A DNA stretch of 64,000 nt from Pseudopyrenochaeta lycopersici (Eukaryota > Ascomycota > Dothideomycetes > Pleosporales > Pseudopyrenochaetaceae). Shown here one piece after another: positions 35,892 through 44,851 of this stretch. Location of the stretch: positions 62,001-126,000 of the forward strand of contig NHZP01000077.1 in NCBI GenBank assembly GCA_003313425.1. Reading direction: 5' to 3'. Positions within the stretch are counted from its first letter, which is position 1. The number at the start of each line of letters is the position of its first letter. Made by a program: the position numbers and the translations under genes. Below the pieces are notes generated by a model. The model did not search any database. It saw only the letters and a program-made list of their open reading frames with translations, and was not told where the DNA came from.

Positions 35892-37122
35892 ATGGCGGCT
35901 ATATAGGGTCTATTCTGTATGGATAATAGTAGACCACACAACGACATGGACATCCTAGTTGGTCGTTATTGTACCTACTGCGGAATTTGAAACCCTGGGC
36001 TAAATAGCAGAGACAGTATGCTAGTAGAGATAAACGTTGATACCTTACTAGAGCAGGACTAACTATCTCGGCGGTTAATGACTGTTGCAGTCTCCTAAAT
36101 ACAACTATCTTGAAAAGTTGATCAGCTCGCCCCGCTTGCCTCTACTGCACAGCGTGCCTATCTTAAGAATAAGGCAGCTCTTCAGCGACTTAAATTAATT
36201 AATAGGCGGATAGGCGCCTAAGCCTAGCAAGCAAGTACTAGTAGTATAACAACAAAGTCTACATTAGGTCAGGCTTTAATTGTTAAAGTTGCCTTTGACG
36301 TTACTTTCGTCTATCTAATTTAGAATGGCGGCACTATTATTAAGGCTATTAATCTATATAGTACGTAAATACTATTCCTTATAATAGCCTGTAATAGTAC
36401 TAACAGACCTAGGTGGTAATATTGGTGTTCAGATCGCAAGCACTGTTGAATTCTCTTCCCTCCATAACTTCGTGCAGGACTTTCTTCTTTCTAAAGTTAG
36501 CTAAGTACGCCTACGAGATATACTTAACCTACCTCGCACATATGCTATTAAACTAACTGGAATAACGCCTTAATATTTCCCAGAATCCGCGTATAAATGT
36601 ACGTCTCTGCAATCGCTGCTTAAAAAGATACTATAGAAAGAAAGCAAGGATACTAGACGATTTATAGTTTACTTTAAGGATTATACACAAGAGGAGGACT
36701 ATAAGCTAAGGCTTACAACTCTAACACCTAAAAAGCCTAGACAAATTAGTTAGAGGCCTAAGATAAAATTAGAGTTATAAATTAAGGCAGAGAAGAGTAG
36801 TCTAGTTAAGGGCAAGGGCAAGGCTATTAGAGCTCTTAATACTGTTAGCAGCTTTAAAGACTTTACTAATATTAACGCACTAGACCTTACAGGCGATAGG
36901 GCTATTACGCCTACAGTAGAGACTATTACACGCAAGAGGGGTGTTTCACAGGTAGAGTAACCACAAGCAAGTCGAACTACACCGACACACACTGTCCTAG
37001 AAGATACAAGCGAAGCTAAACTAAGTCTAATAAGCTCTACGTTTACAGACTAAACTCCTGTTAAGGATACGCCGCTAATAACTACTTGTTATGCTACTAG
37101 ACGGAACCTAAAGGCTAAGTAA
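35892..37122 (+). pseudogene. Unknown gene 2 of the TIR element
   Basis: Begins at ATG 35892 (MAAI*GLFCMDNSRPHND), with a CTYCG motif at about 35970-35985. Middle frames break near 36390, perhaps at an intron. The C-terminal part reads ILNLPRTYAIKLTGITP*YF, then KKIL*KESKDTRRFIVYF and KDYTQEEDYKLRLTTLTPKK (36520-36740), followed by a Lys/Thr/Ser-rich tail, and ends at TAA 37120-37122. About 400 codons. Family not recognised. Same strand as and 115 bp downstream of the integrase-like gene. Its tail-to-tail neighbour (gene 3) ends only a few bases away. Confidence 0.5.
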
Positions 37123-37129
37123 ATATTTA

Positions 37130-37773
37130 ATTAAATGTATATTCTTTACTTAAATAATAACGTTACTTTCTTTTTAGCTACTCTTGCCTTTTAACAGCTT
37201 CTGGCGTGTATCTTGTCGTGTACGTAGCTAGTTATACGTCCAGTACTCTGAAAGCTTAATGTTAAACGCTGGTAATCTACTAAACCTTGCTTTTAGTTGG
37301 AAGTTTATACGTTAGCTATAGGAAATACCCTCGTCTATAAGGATTTGATCGATAGATAGCTAAGCCTTAGAGCTATCAATCTCCTTAGCCTTCTGAACCC
37401 AATGAATACCAGCGTGGATCTTGTAGCCATTAACAGCTGTTACATAAGCTATTACTCTGCGTCTATATATTAATAATATAGACTGTTGTCTAGAAAGCTT
37501 CTCTAGTTCTGCCTGCGCAAGCCTACGTTCCTCTTTGTCTAGTAAGCATAGCTGATCTTCCTTTAGCTGAAAAAGGGCAGCCTTTACTTTACTAATATAT
37601 ATATTATTTACAGATTGTGCCTAAGTAATAAGGAGTTTAGAGCTCTTAGCCTTACGTAACTAGTCGCAATATCTATTATTCTTCTGCGTAAATTTATTCC
37701 TAGACTTGCGGTATTATATAAACGGGTCTGACGGAGAGGGTAGAGCGTAGAGTAATATTGCGTTAGCAGCCAT
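37130..37773 (-). pseudogene. Unknown gene 3 of the TIR element, coiled-coil-like
   Basis: Minus-strand ATG at 37773 (MAANAILLYALPSPSDPFI). The frame stays readable for about 210 codons with few RIP stops. It contains a long charged helix with heptad-like spacing (SKVKAALFQLKEDQLCLLDK and EERRLAQAELEKLSRQQS, about 37595-37490) and then VIAYVTAVNGYKIHAGIHWV (about 37460-37400) and AKEIDSSKA*LSIDQILIDE. Composition is closer to normal coding DNA than in the flanking genes. No family recognised. Small coiled-coil protein genes beside the transposase are common in large DNA elements, but a role cannot be assigned. Confidence 0.55.
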
Positions 37774-38579
37774 TAACGCTATAATAAGATTAGAACTTAT
37801 TAAATAAGTACTTTAAGCAGGTAATAATACCTATATAGATGCGTCCTTATAGGATATTTACTATAGCAGTAATAGTCTTATAATAGTAGGTGTAGAGGCA
37901 GACGTATAGATAAGTAGACGGGGCCCTGCGTGGAAAATTAACTGAAGCTGATCTAGTAGGCTGTGCGTAAGAGTAGAACATTACGTAAGTATATTTAAGT
38001 GTAGCGTTATTATTAGTAGAAACAGAGACAGAGGTAATAGTGTGTATTAACTAGAAAACTATCTAGTTATATAGTCCAGAGGCATCCTAATATACTAAAG
38101 TACTACAGCATTATCTACGTAAAAGCGCCTTAAAGCGCCTAGGTATTATGCAAACTTAAGGCTATTACAGAGAATACCTAGACTATTACGATCTAGAATT
38201 GTAGTAGGCTTATATTCTTTATCTATCTAAAGGATTAAAGAATATGTTAATATGTTTCTCTAAGGGTATATCGCTAGTTTTGCAGGTAACTATATTAATA
38301 AAGTATTTAGCCTTTTCTCTATTAAAGTGCTTAAGGGGGAACCTGTTAAAGGAGCTTATATATATTAGTAATAGTCTAGTAATAGTCTATGTCTCTGCTT
38401 ACTAAGCGTTAATAAGAGTGCGGTGATAGTATAGCCTAGGGAGAGATATTGGCAGCCTATCTCTTGCTAACTAGATCTTAGACGTTGCGAATATTCCCTT
38501 AAGCTAGCAAGTATAGAATATAGCCAGAATAGTGCGTTCTAGTTTTGTAAATAGCTGCTAGAAAGGAAGCATTAGAAGC

Positions 38580-39560
38580 CTAGAATGACCGTTACACTTA
38601 AGACTACCTTTATTTTGCGCAGTTAAGTGCTAATACACCTAGCGAAGGATACTACACTATATTATAGTTAATATTTATATCTAGTCTCTAAAAAATAAGG
38701 TCTTACCTTATCTCCTGGGCGTATGTATAGCTAGGCTCTATTAAATATTTGTGTAGACCCTAGTAGAAGAAGGCGGAGGATTATCTATCTATGTATTAGC
38801 CTATGTAATAGTTAATGTATTAGTTGACTCTTACTTTGTACTGCCTATTGTTTATGCGGCGCACGTAGGCTTCGAAGGGGTATTTCTCTAAATACTCTAA
38901 TTTCTCTGAAGCTAATAGGATAGCTTTAGACTAATATCCCTGTACATATTCCTAGGAATAAGATATATAGAGTTTCAGCATATTAAACTTAGTCTCTCTA
39001 ATAATTTTATTATTAAGATCTAGGAGCTAGGGATTAATCTCGTCGTCTTTAGGACTAGAATCTACAATCTTTATTGCAGTATCTTTATCCCACACCTTAA
39101 GATTTAGGAGGCTAGATATAATAGTACCTGTAATAGTTAAGGAAGAAGTAAAGGCGTAAGTAAGTAGTGTAAAGTCTGGTCCTAGTTAAAAGATGCGACC
39201 CTGCGCTGTAATAAAGTAACTTATTAGCAGAGTTAGCTCTGTAGGAAACTTATGTAGTAGTGTTTACGACTAATACTTATTTGTAGTGAACCTAAATTCC
39301 TGTTAGAGCTATTATAAGGACTATTATAAAATCTTACTACTTATATACTAGAATATTTTTAGCCTAAATGCGTAGTTCTGCTATAAGACTTGGTTTATCT
39401 CCCTAGGCAGTATTCTGTAGGAGGTAATGCGCAGCTAGAATAAATTTAAGGTTAAAGAATCGTGAAAGAGCAGTATTAAAAGCAGCTTTGCCTTTTACCC
39501 TGCTAAAATTGCTTCCCTGCTGCTTCTCTCGACGAGCGTTGTTTTTAATAGTGTTTAGAT
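38580..39560 (-). pseudogene. Unknown gene 4 of the TIR element
   Basis: The minus frame is readable from about 39560 (TTLVERSSREAILAG*KAKL) to about 38580. Distinct blocks: TAQGRIF*LGPDFTLLTYAF (about 39210-39150), SSLLNLKVWDKDTAIKIVDS (about 39110-39050), SEKLEYLEKYPFEAYVRRIN near 38890 and YLIEPSYTYAQEIR near 38720. Almost all stops are TAG from CAG or TGG. No start codon is obvious. The stop-poor central part (39150-38850) supports a true gene. Family not recognised. Divergent from the histone-like gene, with the 192-bp repeat array between the two. Confidence 0.45.
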
Positions 39561-39769
39561 TTATTAAATATTACCTATTAAGCTTTCTCTTCTTCTAATT
39601 AGGCTGCTCTATATTAATATAATAGGCTATAATAGACTGTAGTAGTAGAGTTATAGTGTAGAGTTATAGGTTAAGAAGTAGCAAAGTTTTCTATATATAC
39701 TACACAGGACAGCTGCTATTAGGGATTACGTAGCCACAGGTAAAGGCAGGTAAAGTAGGTAAGTGTAGA

Positions 39770-40260
39770 TAGGATATACTACATTTACGTAGAAAACCGT
39801 CGCATTCTAAAGAAGACCTATTTCGTAATTGCATTAAGCAGCTAGTTTAGAAATAGGCTATTACAGTAACTATTACTCTACTGTTAAATTTTTCTAATTC
39901 TAAGGGTACCTAGAGCTTAGAGTAAATTTAACTTCTAGTAGGTAAAAGAAATAAGTGTAGATAAAGTATGCTAATTTTACGTAGAAAACTATTACATTCT
40001 AAAGAAGACCTATTTCGTAATTACATTAAGCAGCTAGTTTAGAAATAGGCTATTATAGTAACTATTACTCTACTGTTAAATTTTTCTAATTCTAAGGGTA
40101 CCTAGAGCCTAGAGTAAATTTAACTTCTAGTAGGTAAAAGAAATAAGTATAGATAGAGTATGCTAATTTTACGTAGAAAACTGTCGCATTCTAAAGAAGA
40201 CCTATTTCGTGATTATATTAAGCAGCTAGTTTAGAGATAGGTTATAAACTATTACTATAA
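39770..40260. repeat. 192-bp tandem repeat, about 2.5 copies
   Basis: The marker TTACGTAGAAAAC recurs at 39785, 39977 and 40169, exactly 192 bp apart, and AAGAAGACCTATTTCGT recurs with it. It lies between gene 4 and the histone-like gene, so could hold promoter or transposase-binding sequences (inference). Confidence 0.85.
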
Positions 40261-40514
40261 CTAATACATCTGTTAATATGCGTATAGGCTTACTTTTGTA
40301 GGCTTCTCTTACCTACTTTACCTAACTTTACTTTACCTTTATATCTGTTGTCTACTAAATATATATATTACTCTCTCTAGCCTTATTCTACGACCTTACG
40401 CCCTCGCTCTCTTACCCCCTATACTAGAGCTACTTTAAAACTATTATAAACTATTATAACTATCTTAATTTAACTATAATAGCTTACATAAAGACTTCGC
40501 ATAGGAAATAAGGA
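40261..40514. other. Presumed promoter region of the histone-like gene
   Basis: About 250 bp without coding features upstream of ATG 40515. Holds a TATATATATTA stretch near 40362 and a pyrimidine-rich segment (40370-40430), a common arrangement before fungal start sites. Confidence 0.3.
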
Positions 40515-41177
40515 ATGTATAGAGGCAAAGGGTCTAGGAAGACTACTATAAAGTCTGCTAGAAAGGCTCCTCAGAAATCTAATAAGGCTTCTTATAATAA
40601 TACTAATAAAGGTAGTAGTTATAATAGTCTGCCTAGTACTCCCTTACTAATTACCTACAGTTATTTAACTACAGAAGGTAATCTCCTATAACTTTAATAC
40701 TCCTAGAGCTGCTATCTACAGAGGGGTATCTAGTAGCAGCGTTAAAAAGAAGAAAACGCGCGGCAGTAAGCTTAAAGTACTGTAAATAAAAGACTATTAC
40801 TAATTTATAATAGTAGAAGCACTTTGTAAAATTTGGTACTACTAGAAATTAACTAGCACGCTTATACTGCCTACCTTATTCTGCTGCCTCGTTCGAGAGA
40901 TCGCTAGAGAAGTGTTAGGAAGAACTACACAGTAAGGAGGGTGTCGCTGGCAGCTAGCAGCGCTTAACGCCCTACAGGAATCAGCTAAATACTTTCTAAC
41001 TACTGTCCTCTTAGGTAAGAACTAATCGTAATAGTCTGTGTAATAGATTAATAACTATCTGCAGCCTTAAACTTAGCTGCTATTTATGCAAAGCGTATTA
41101 TAATCTAGTAGAAGGATATAAGGTTAGCATTAAAGCTGTTAAGTATGCTGAGTTCGTGGGCTCCTATTATAGACTAA
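40515..41177 (+). pseudogene. Histone H3-fold gene, CenH3/CENP-A-like, inside the TIR element
   Basis: ATG 40515 opens a basic tail (RGKGSRKTTIKSARKAPQKS) reminiscent of H3 tails. After a frame change near 40678-40708 the histone fold reads VEALCKIWYY*KLTSTLILP, LVREIAREVL, GGCRWQLAALNALQESAKY and FLTTVLL. A 50-bp GT-AG intron (41015-41064), with ATTAATAAC as likely branch site, restores the frame exactly into LNLAAIYAKRIII**KDIRL, matching the H3 segment NLCAIHAKRVTI-x2-KDIQLA. Stop TAA at 41175-41177. CenH3-like traits: Trp in RWQ where H3 has Phe, and a loop 1 about six residues longer than in H3. Six RIP-type stops make this copy dead. The first frame change is either a very short intron or an indel. 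It lies 170 bp from the right TIR and is clearly inside the element. Confidence 0.8.
41015..41064 (+). other. Intron in the histone-like gene
   Basis: 50 bp from GTAAGAACT to ATCTGCAG. Joining its edges keeps the H3 frame (phase 1 on both sides) through the junction of helix 2 and the AKR block. This size and these splice sites are typical of ascomycetes. Confidence 0.7.
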
Positions 41178-41345
41178 GTATGCAAGACAATAGGCTACTA
41201 GGACAGTAATAGTCGTAATAGTCTGATAAAGGCTATACTAGTTATAGGGTAGGCGGATAGGTTTACTCTGCGAAAGCGATTCATATGAGAGGGAATTTCT
41301 CTATGACTCATATGCGAGGTTTGGGGTTCAAATTCTAGATAGATT
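41178..41345. other. Spacer between histone-like gene and right TIR
   Basis: Holds two adjacent AGTAATAGTC/CGTAATAGTC motifs (41209-41227) and a hairpin with an 8-bp stem, CATATGAG (41282) and CTCATATG (41307), with an inner AGAG/CTCT pair. No gene. Confidence 0.5.
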
Positions 41346-41489
41346 GAATAAAAACTATTACAGTCTATTACTTTATTATTTATACCCTGTTGTAGAGCGC
41401 AAGGGCGGGTAAATGGTTATTATTGTTCAGGTTCGAGGTTTTGGTTTTCGGATTTTGGTTTCCGACCTTCGTGGCGTAATAGTCCACCG
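41346..41489 (-). repeat. Right TIR of the 7.8-kb element
   Basis: Mirror of 33722-33865, ending GGCGTAATAGTCCACCG next to TA. The last common base pairs are the run TTTTTATT on the inner side. Confidence 0.9.
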
Positions 41490-41614
41490 TAGGAGAGGTT
41501 AGTCGTTTGCTCGCTCGTGCGCATATAAAGAGCTTTTCCTCTAACTCTTTCTTCCTCTTTTACTGCTTAACTTTAACTTACTTGCGTACGACTTGTCTTC
41601 CTATTATTACTAAT

Positions 41615-42505
41615 ATGCCTCCTAAAGCAGCTCTATTAGCTAGTTAGCCTAATTACGGTGTATAGGGTCCTAGTAGTTATAGCAGTAGTGTAAACTATCT
41701 TGCTTATATAACTGCTAGTAATATTATGTCTACGCACGCGGCTGCTAGAGCTAACATTACTTAGGTTACTTACGCTTAGCTTACTTAAACCGCTCCTAAC
41801 TAAACTTAACCTACTAGTATTATTATTCCTGCTGCTTAAGGTAATACGTCTTTTCTCCCTACTAACTACGTAATCTAGTATATCCTAGATACTCTAGTTA
41901 CAGACGAGTTTTGCTGTCTCTTTGCGACTACTTCTATACATCTTATTCCTCTTTTCTTTTCTATATCTAATGTTATTTAGCCTAAGCTAGTTTACATTAC
42001 TAAATTCTTCCTTTATCCTATTAATTAATCCTTATATAATGCTTAGTAGGGCTATAGTCTTAATAATTTCTCTCCTATTATTACTTGTTATACGATTAAC
42101 ACTTAGTAACTCCTCTCTAGTTATTAATCCTACTTTAAAGCCTACCTTATCTATAGCCGCGGTTCTCTTAACGCTAACTTCTGTTCTAATAACTATACTA
42201 AGGCTATACAAGAGCGTCGTACATTTATAGCCTTTACTAGGTATGTCTCTATTACTAGTAAGTAGAGTAGGGCTTACTCTAATTACGTGTGGCAGGATTA
42301 TAGTGCGTCTTGTACAGCTAGGCGTGCTCTACCTCTCCTACCTTCTAACAGAGTCTCTGTTCCTCAGCGTGGTCGAGGTTAAGGTCGAGTCCTTACTAAG
42401 CCTAAGGAGGATAAACGTTTCTCAGACGTCTCAGGTTAGAGAGCCTCGTACAGGGTTAGTTAGCTTATGCTAGCTTATTTCTCTAACCTTTTAGTAGTTT
42501 CCTAG
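41615..42505 (+). pseudogene. Opposite-strand ORF of Gypsy-1 (between pol and 3' LTR)
   Basis: ATG 41615 starts MPPKAALLAS; the same frame continues to TAG 42503-42505 (297 codons) interrupted only by RIP-type stops. Blocks: NTSFLPTNYVI*YILDTLVT, HLIPLFFSIS, KAIQERRTFIAFTRYVSITS, QRGRG*GRVLTKPKEDKR. Some 90 bp upstream is CATATAAAG, followed by a pyrimidine-rich leader, as in a normal fungal promoter. The gene runs convergent to pol and their tails overlap by about 20 bp. The function is unknown; the order resembles a small Gag-like protein (capsid-like helices then a basic tail), but this is a guess. Confidence 0.55.
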
Positions 42506-43008
42506 ATAGTAGCCGTACGAGCTGTGTATAAGTCCTCTATTTCTTATAGGCTTCTGTAGTAATAAGATTCTCTTCTAGCTCCTAAGTTAGGTTATAGTAC
42601 CCCTCCTATTTTATATAGAACTTGTTATGTTAATTTTGTAAGCGCTTATCTTAGATGTTCTTAATTACCTATTTAAGGTGGTCTTCCTGTAGGTTGTTAT
42701 CTTGTACGACAACAGCAGCGGGGTTTAAGTTGTTAGTTTATTATAATAGGAAGGGGTCTTTAGCAGCTAGTCTTAGCTTCTCTATATAGTATAATTTAGT
42801 TCTCTATAGTATATAAAGCTTAACCTAATAGGGGTCTCGTACGCGGGCGACTTAGTACTTCTTACTTTTCTAGTTAAGTTTCTTGCTTCTGCGTGTAGTT
42901 CGTACGTGCCTGAGGTCTAACTATACCTAGTCTCTAACCTTATACTTAGGAGCTAGGCGACGTGTCTTATTCGCCTGTGCTTCCTGTTGTTATTAAGCGT
43001 GTGTCATA

Positions 43009-43059
43009 ACGTGTTCCACCACTCAGTGGGCAACACCAGTCAGTGGGCCACCTCATCAA
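43009..43059 (+). repeat. Left TIR of pogo element B
   Basis: 51 bp identical to the complement of 44801-44851. Confidence 0.92.
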
Positions 43060-43124
43060 AACAGGCGGATCTCAACGCACGATAATGCGACAACCACGCC
43101 GTAAGATTACTAGTAAATATAGTA

Positions 43125-44769
43125 GTATTGCTCTCTATCTTTATTTACACGAAGTCTAATTGTAACCTTAAGTTCCGCATTTAGTGCAGGTTAGTGGTGC
43201 TCGTTGCTGAGGCCGAGAAGCCTCCTCCTCCACCCTTAAGTTTAACGCTATTTTAGTAGCTACAGCTAACGCGCGACCTGCCTTAACTCGTAAGGCACCT
43301 CTAGCTGCAATATATTGTTACTGTTTATCCTTCTAACGTTGTAAACGCGTGTTTAAGGTATAAAGTTTGCTGTTTTCCTCTGTTAAGATTATAGCTAAGT
43401 TTATAGCTAGCTGACAGCCTTTAACAAGCTGAGCGAGGGCCCGGCTTAAGGGGCTTTGTGATTGACATTAAAGGAGCTCACGTATAAGGCGGGCCTGTTG
43501 ATTAAGTTAATTAGTAGTGTGAGGCGTTTCTGTTGTCCAAACAGCCTCAGCTGTGGCTGCTGTCTGTGGAGGAGACGGTGTGCGGATAACTGTTAATGTT
43601 GATAGGACACGTTCAGGATAAAACGGGACTAAGCCTGTCGCCTGAAAGCCTCTAAGGATGTTTAAAGCTAAGAAAACAGTTGTACGTATACGTGGATATA
43701 TATAGAGAAATTCGTCCTTATTAATAAACTGCACCTGTTAGCGCGTAAGCCTGTCTATTGCTTATCCGTACGCTGTCTTAAGAGGCGAGAAGTAACTAAT
43801 ATTAAGAGGCTGTAGCTTATAAGACGTATAAGGAGGCATGCAGAGGGTAATAATATTCCTCTCTGCGCAGTAAGTATCGAACGCAGGCGTTGCGTGGCTG
43901 CTGTAGCTATCTAGTATAAGAAGGCGATAGCTTCTAATTGTACGTGAGGCTGTAAGGACGTTGAAATGCTTTAACTAGGCAAGGCTAAGGTCGTCAGTTG
44001 TCTATCTGTTATTGCTTACACTAATACTCTAGTCGCTAGGCAGCTTAAGCTTAGGACTATACTATAACGCCTGGTAGACCTTGCCCTTAAGGATAATAAA
44101 GGGAGGCAGTATAAAGCCTACAGCGCTCACATACTTGATTGTCGTCGTCCAGTCACAGTTGCTAGGCTGTACAACAGTTGCTCGTCCGATAGTATCAGAG
44201 CTAGTAATAACCTTTAAAGTTGAGGCGATACCTATTATAAACCCAGTCTTATTAAAGTTATACGTGTCCTCGTCTAATACCCTGTACGTCTGAATCGTGT
44301 CCCTTATAAGGCTATACTAGCTGTTTATCTTTATAGGATCCTCACATTTTGCGCGCTGTGAGTGGAATTTACGGTTCTATTTTGTTTGAAGCTCTGACTA
44401 AGCCCTAACAAAACGAGAGACCCAGTTTTTACTAAGAGGAGGTGGAGGAGGCTGCTGGCCTCGTGCAGCGAGAAGAGCGTCTCCTATCTGACGTACGTTA
44501 ATAATATGAGGCGGAAAGCCTCGTCGATTAAGCTCTAGTATCCATTGAACAAGGCTCTGTTCCTCAGTAGGCGTTAGCTTACGTTTCCGTGCGTTGGTGG
44601 TAGGTTGAGGCTGATAGCCTTTGAGGCGCCGTTGCAGCGTTGTTCGAGGGACACTAAACAGGTGCGCAGCCCTGCGCACACTTTTAATTTGTTGCAAATT
44701 AATTGCCTGAGACGCAAGAAGGACTTGGCCCTCCTTTTGAGCTACTAGAGGCTGTCGTTGCGTGGCCAT
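43125..44769 (-). pseudogene. Pogo-family transposase, lightly damaged (element B)
   Basis: I favour ATG 44769 (MATQRQPLVAQKEG) because the earlier ATG 44817 lies in the TIR. The first 130 codons are open: a psq-type helix-turn-helix (SVRRAAHLFSVPRTTLQRRL) and a CENP-B-type DNA-binding region (LTPTEEQSLVQWILELNRRG). The catalytic blocks are YNFNKTGFIIG (first Asp-Glu pair altered), LLILDSYSSHA, and FDTYCAERNIITLCMPP followed by LQPLN. The C-terminus continues past the open segment ending at 43507 through EENSKLYTLNTRLQR to a zinc knuckle CTKCGT*GYN*TSC (about 43195-43155). Fewer than fifteen RIP stops. Pogo transposases share ancestry with CENP-B. Confidence 0.85.
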
Positions 44770-44800
44770 TTGAGTTGTTGTGTGGGCAAGCGCGTTGGTG

Positions 44801-44851
44801 TTGATGAGGTGGCCCACTGACTGGTGTTGCCCACTGAGTGGTGGAACACGT
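44801..44851 (-). repeat. Right TIR of pogo element B
   Basis: 51 bp identical to the complement of 43009-43059. The longest upstream ATG of the transposase (44817) falls inside it. Confidence 0.92.

Larger units (their letters stand above)
33722..41489 (+). mobile_element. 7768-bp TIR DNA element with integrase-like and CenH3-like genes
   Basis: Ends are 144-bp inverted repeats starting CGGTGGACTATTACGCCACG, flanked by TA on both sides (33720-33721, 41490-41491). Inside are, in order, an integrase-like gene (+), an unknown gene (+), two unknown genes (-), a 192-bp tandem repeat array and a histone H3-like gene (+). The inner sequence is RIPed, the TIRs hardly. A GTAATAGTC motif present in the TIR tips recurs in many places inside. 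The size, gene count and long TIRs do not fit Tc1/mariner, hAT, Mutator or Helitron elements that I know; TA flanks alone do not define a superfamily. It lies within Gypsy-1, so it inserted after that element. Confidence 0.8.
43009..44851 (-). mobile_element. Fot1/pogo-like DNA transposon B, complete ends
   Basis: 1843 bp with perfect 51-bp terminal inverted repeats beginning ACGTGTTCCACCACTCAGTG and flanked by TA (43007-43008, 44852-44853). It interrupts Gypsy-1 pol upstream of the chromodomain. The TIR holds CAGTGGGC twice, likely a transposase-binding core (inference). It is much less RIPed than its host element, so it arrived late. Confidence 0.92.

Noticed and set aside
36750..36992. Minus ORF of 80 codons in the TIR element
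   Set aside because: It is opposite the better supported plus-strand gene 2, whose frame continues on both sides.
41282..41335. tRNA-like gene (GGTTCAAATTC resembles a B box)
   Set aside because: No acceptor stem or T stem can be formed and no A box is at the right distance; only a simple hairpin remains.
33722..41489. Calling the 7.8-kb element a Tc1/mariner or pogo element because of TA flanks
   Set aside because: Its transposase is integrase-core-like, the TIRs are 144 bp and the gene content is different; TA flanks are not enough.
42039..42473. Two hydrophobic plus ORFs
   Set aside because: Frame-shifted shadows of the opposite-strand Gypsy-1 ORF (41615-42505).
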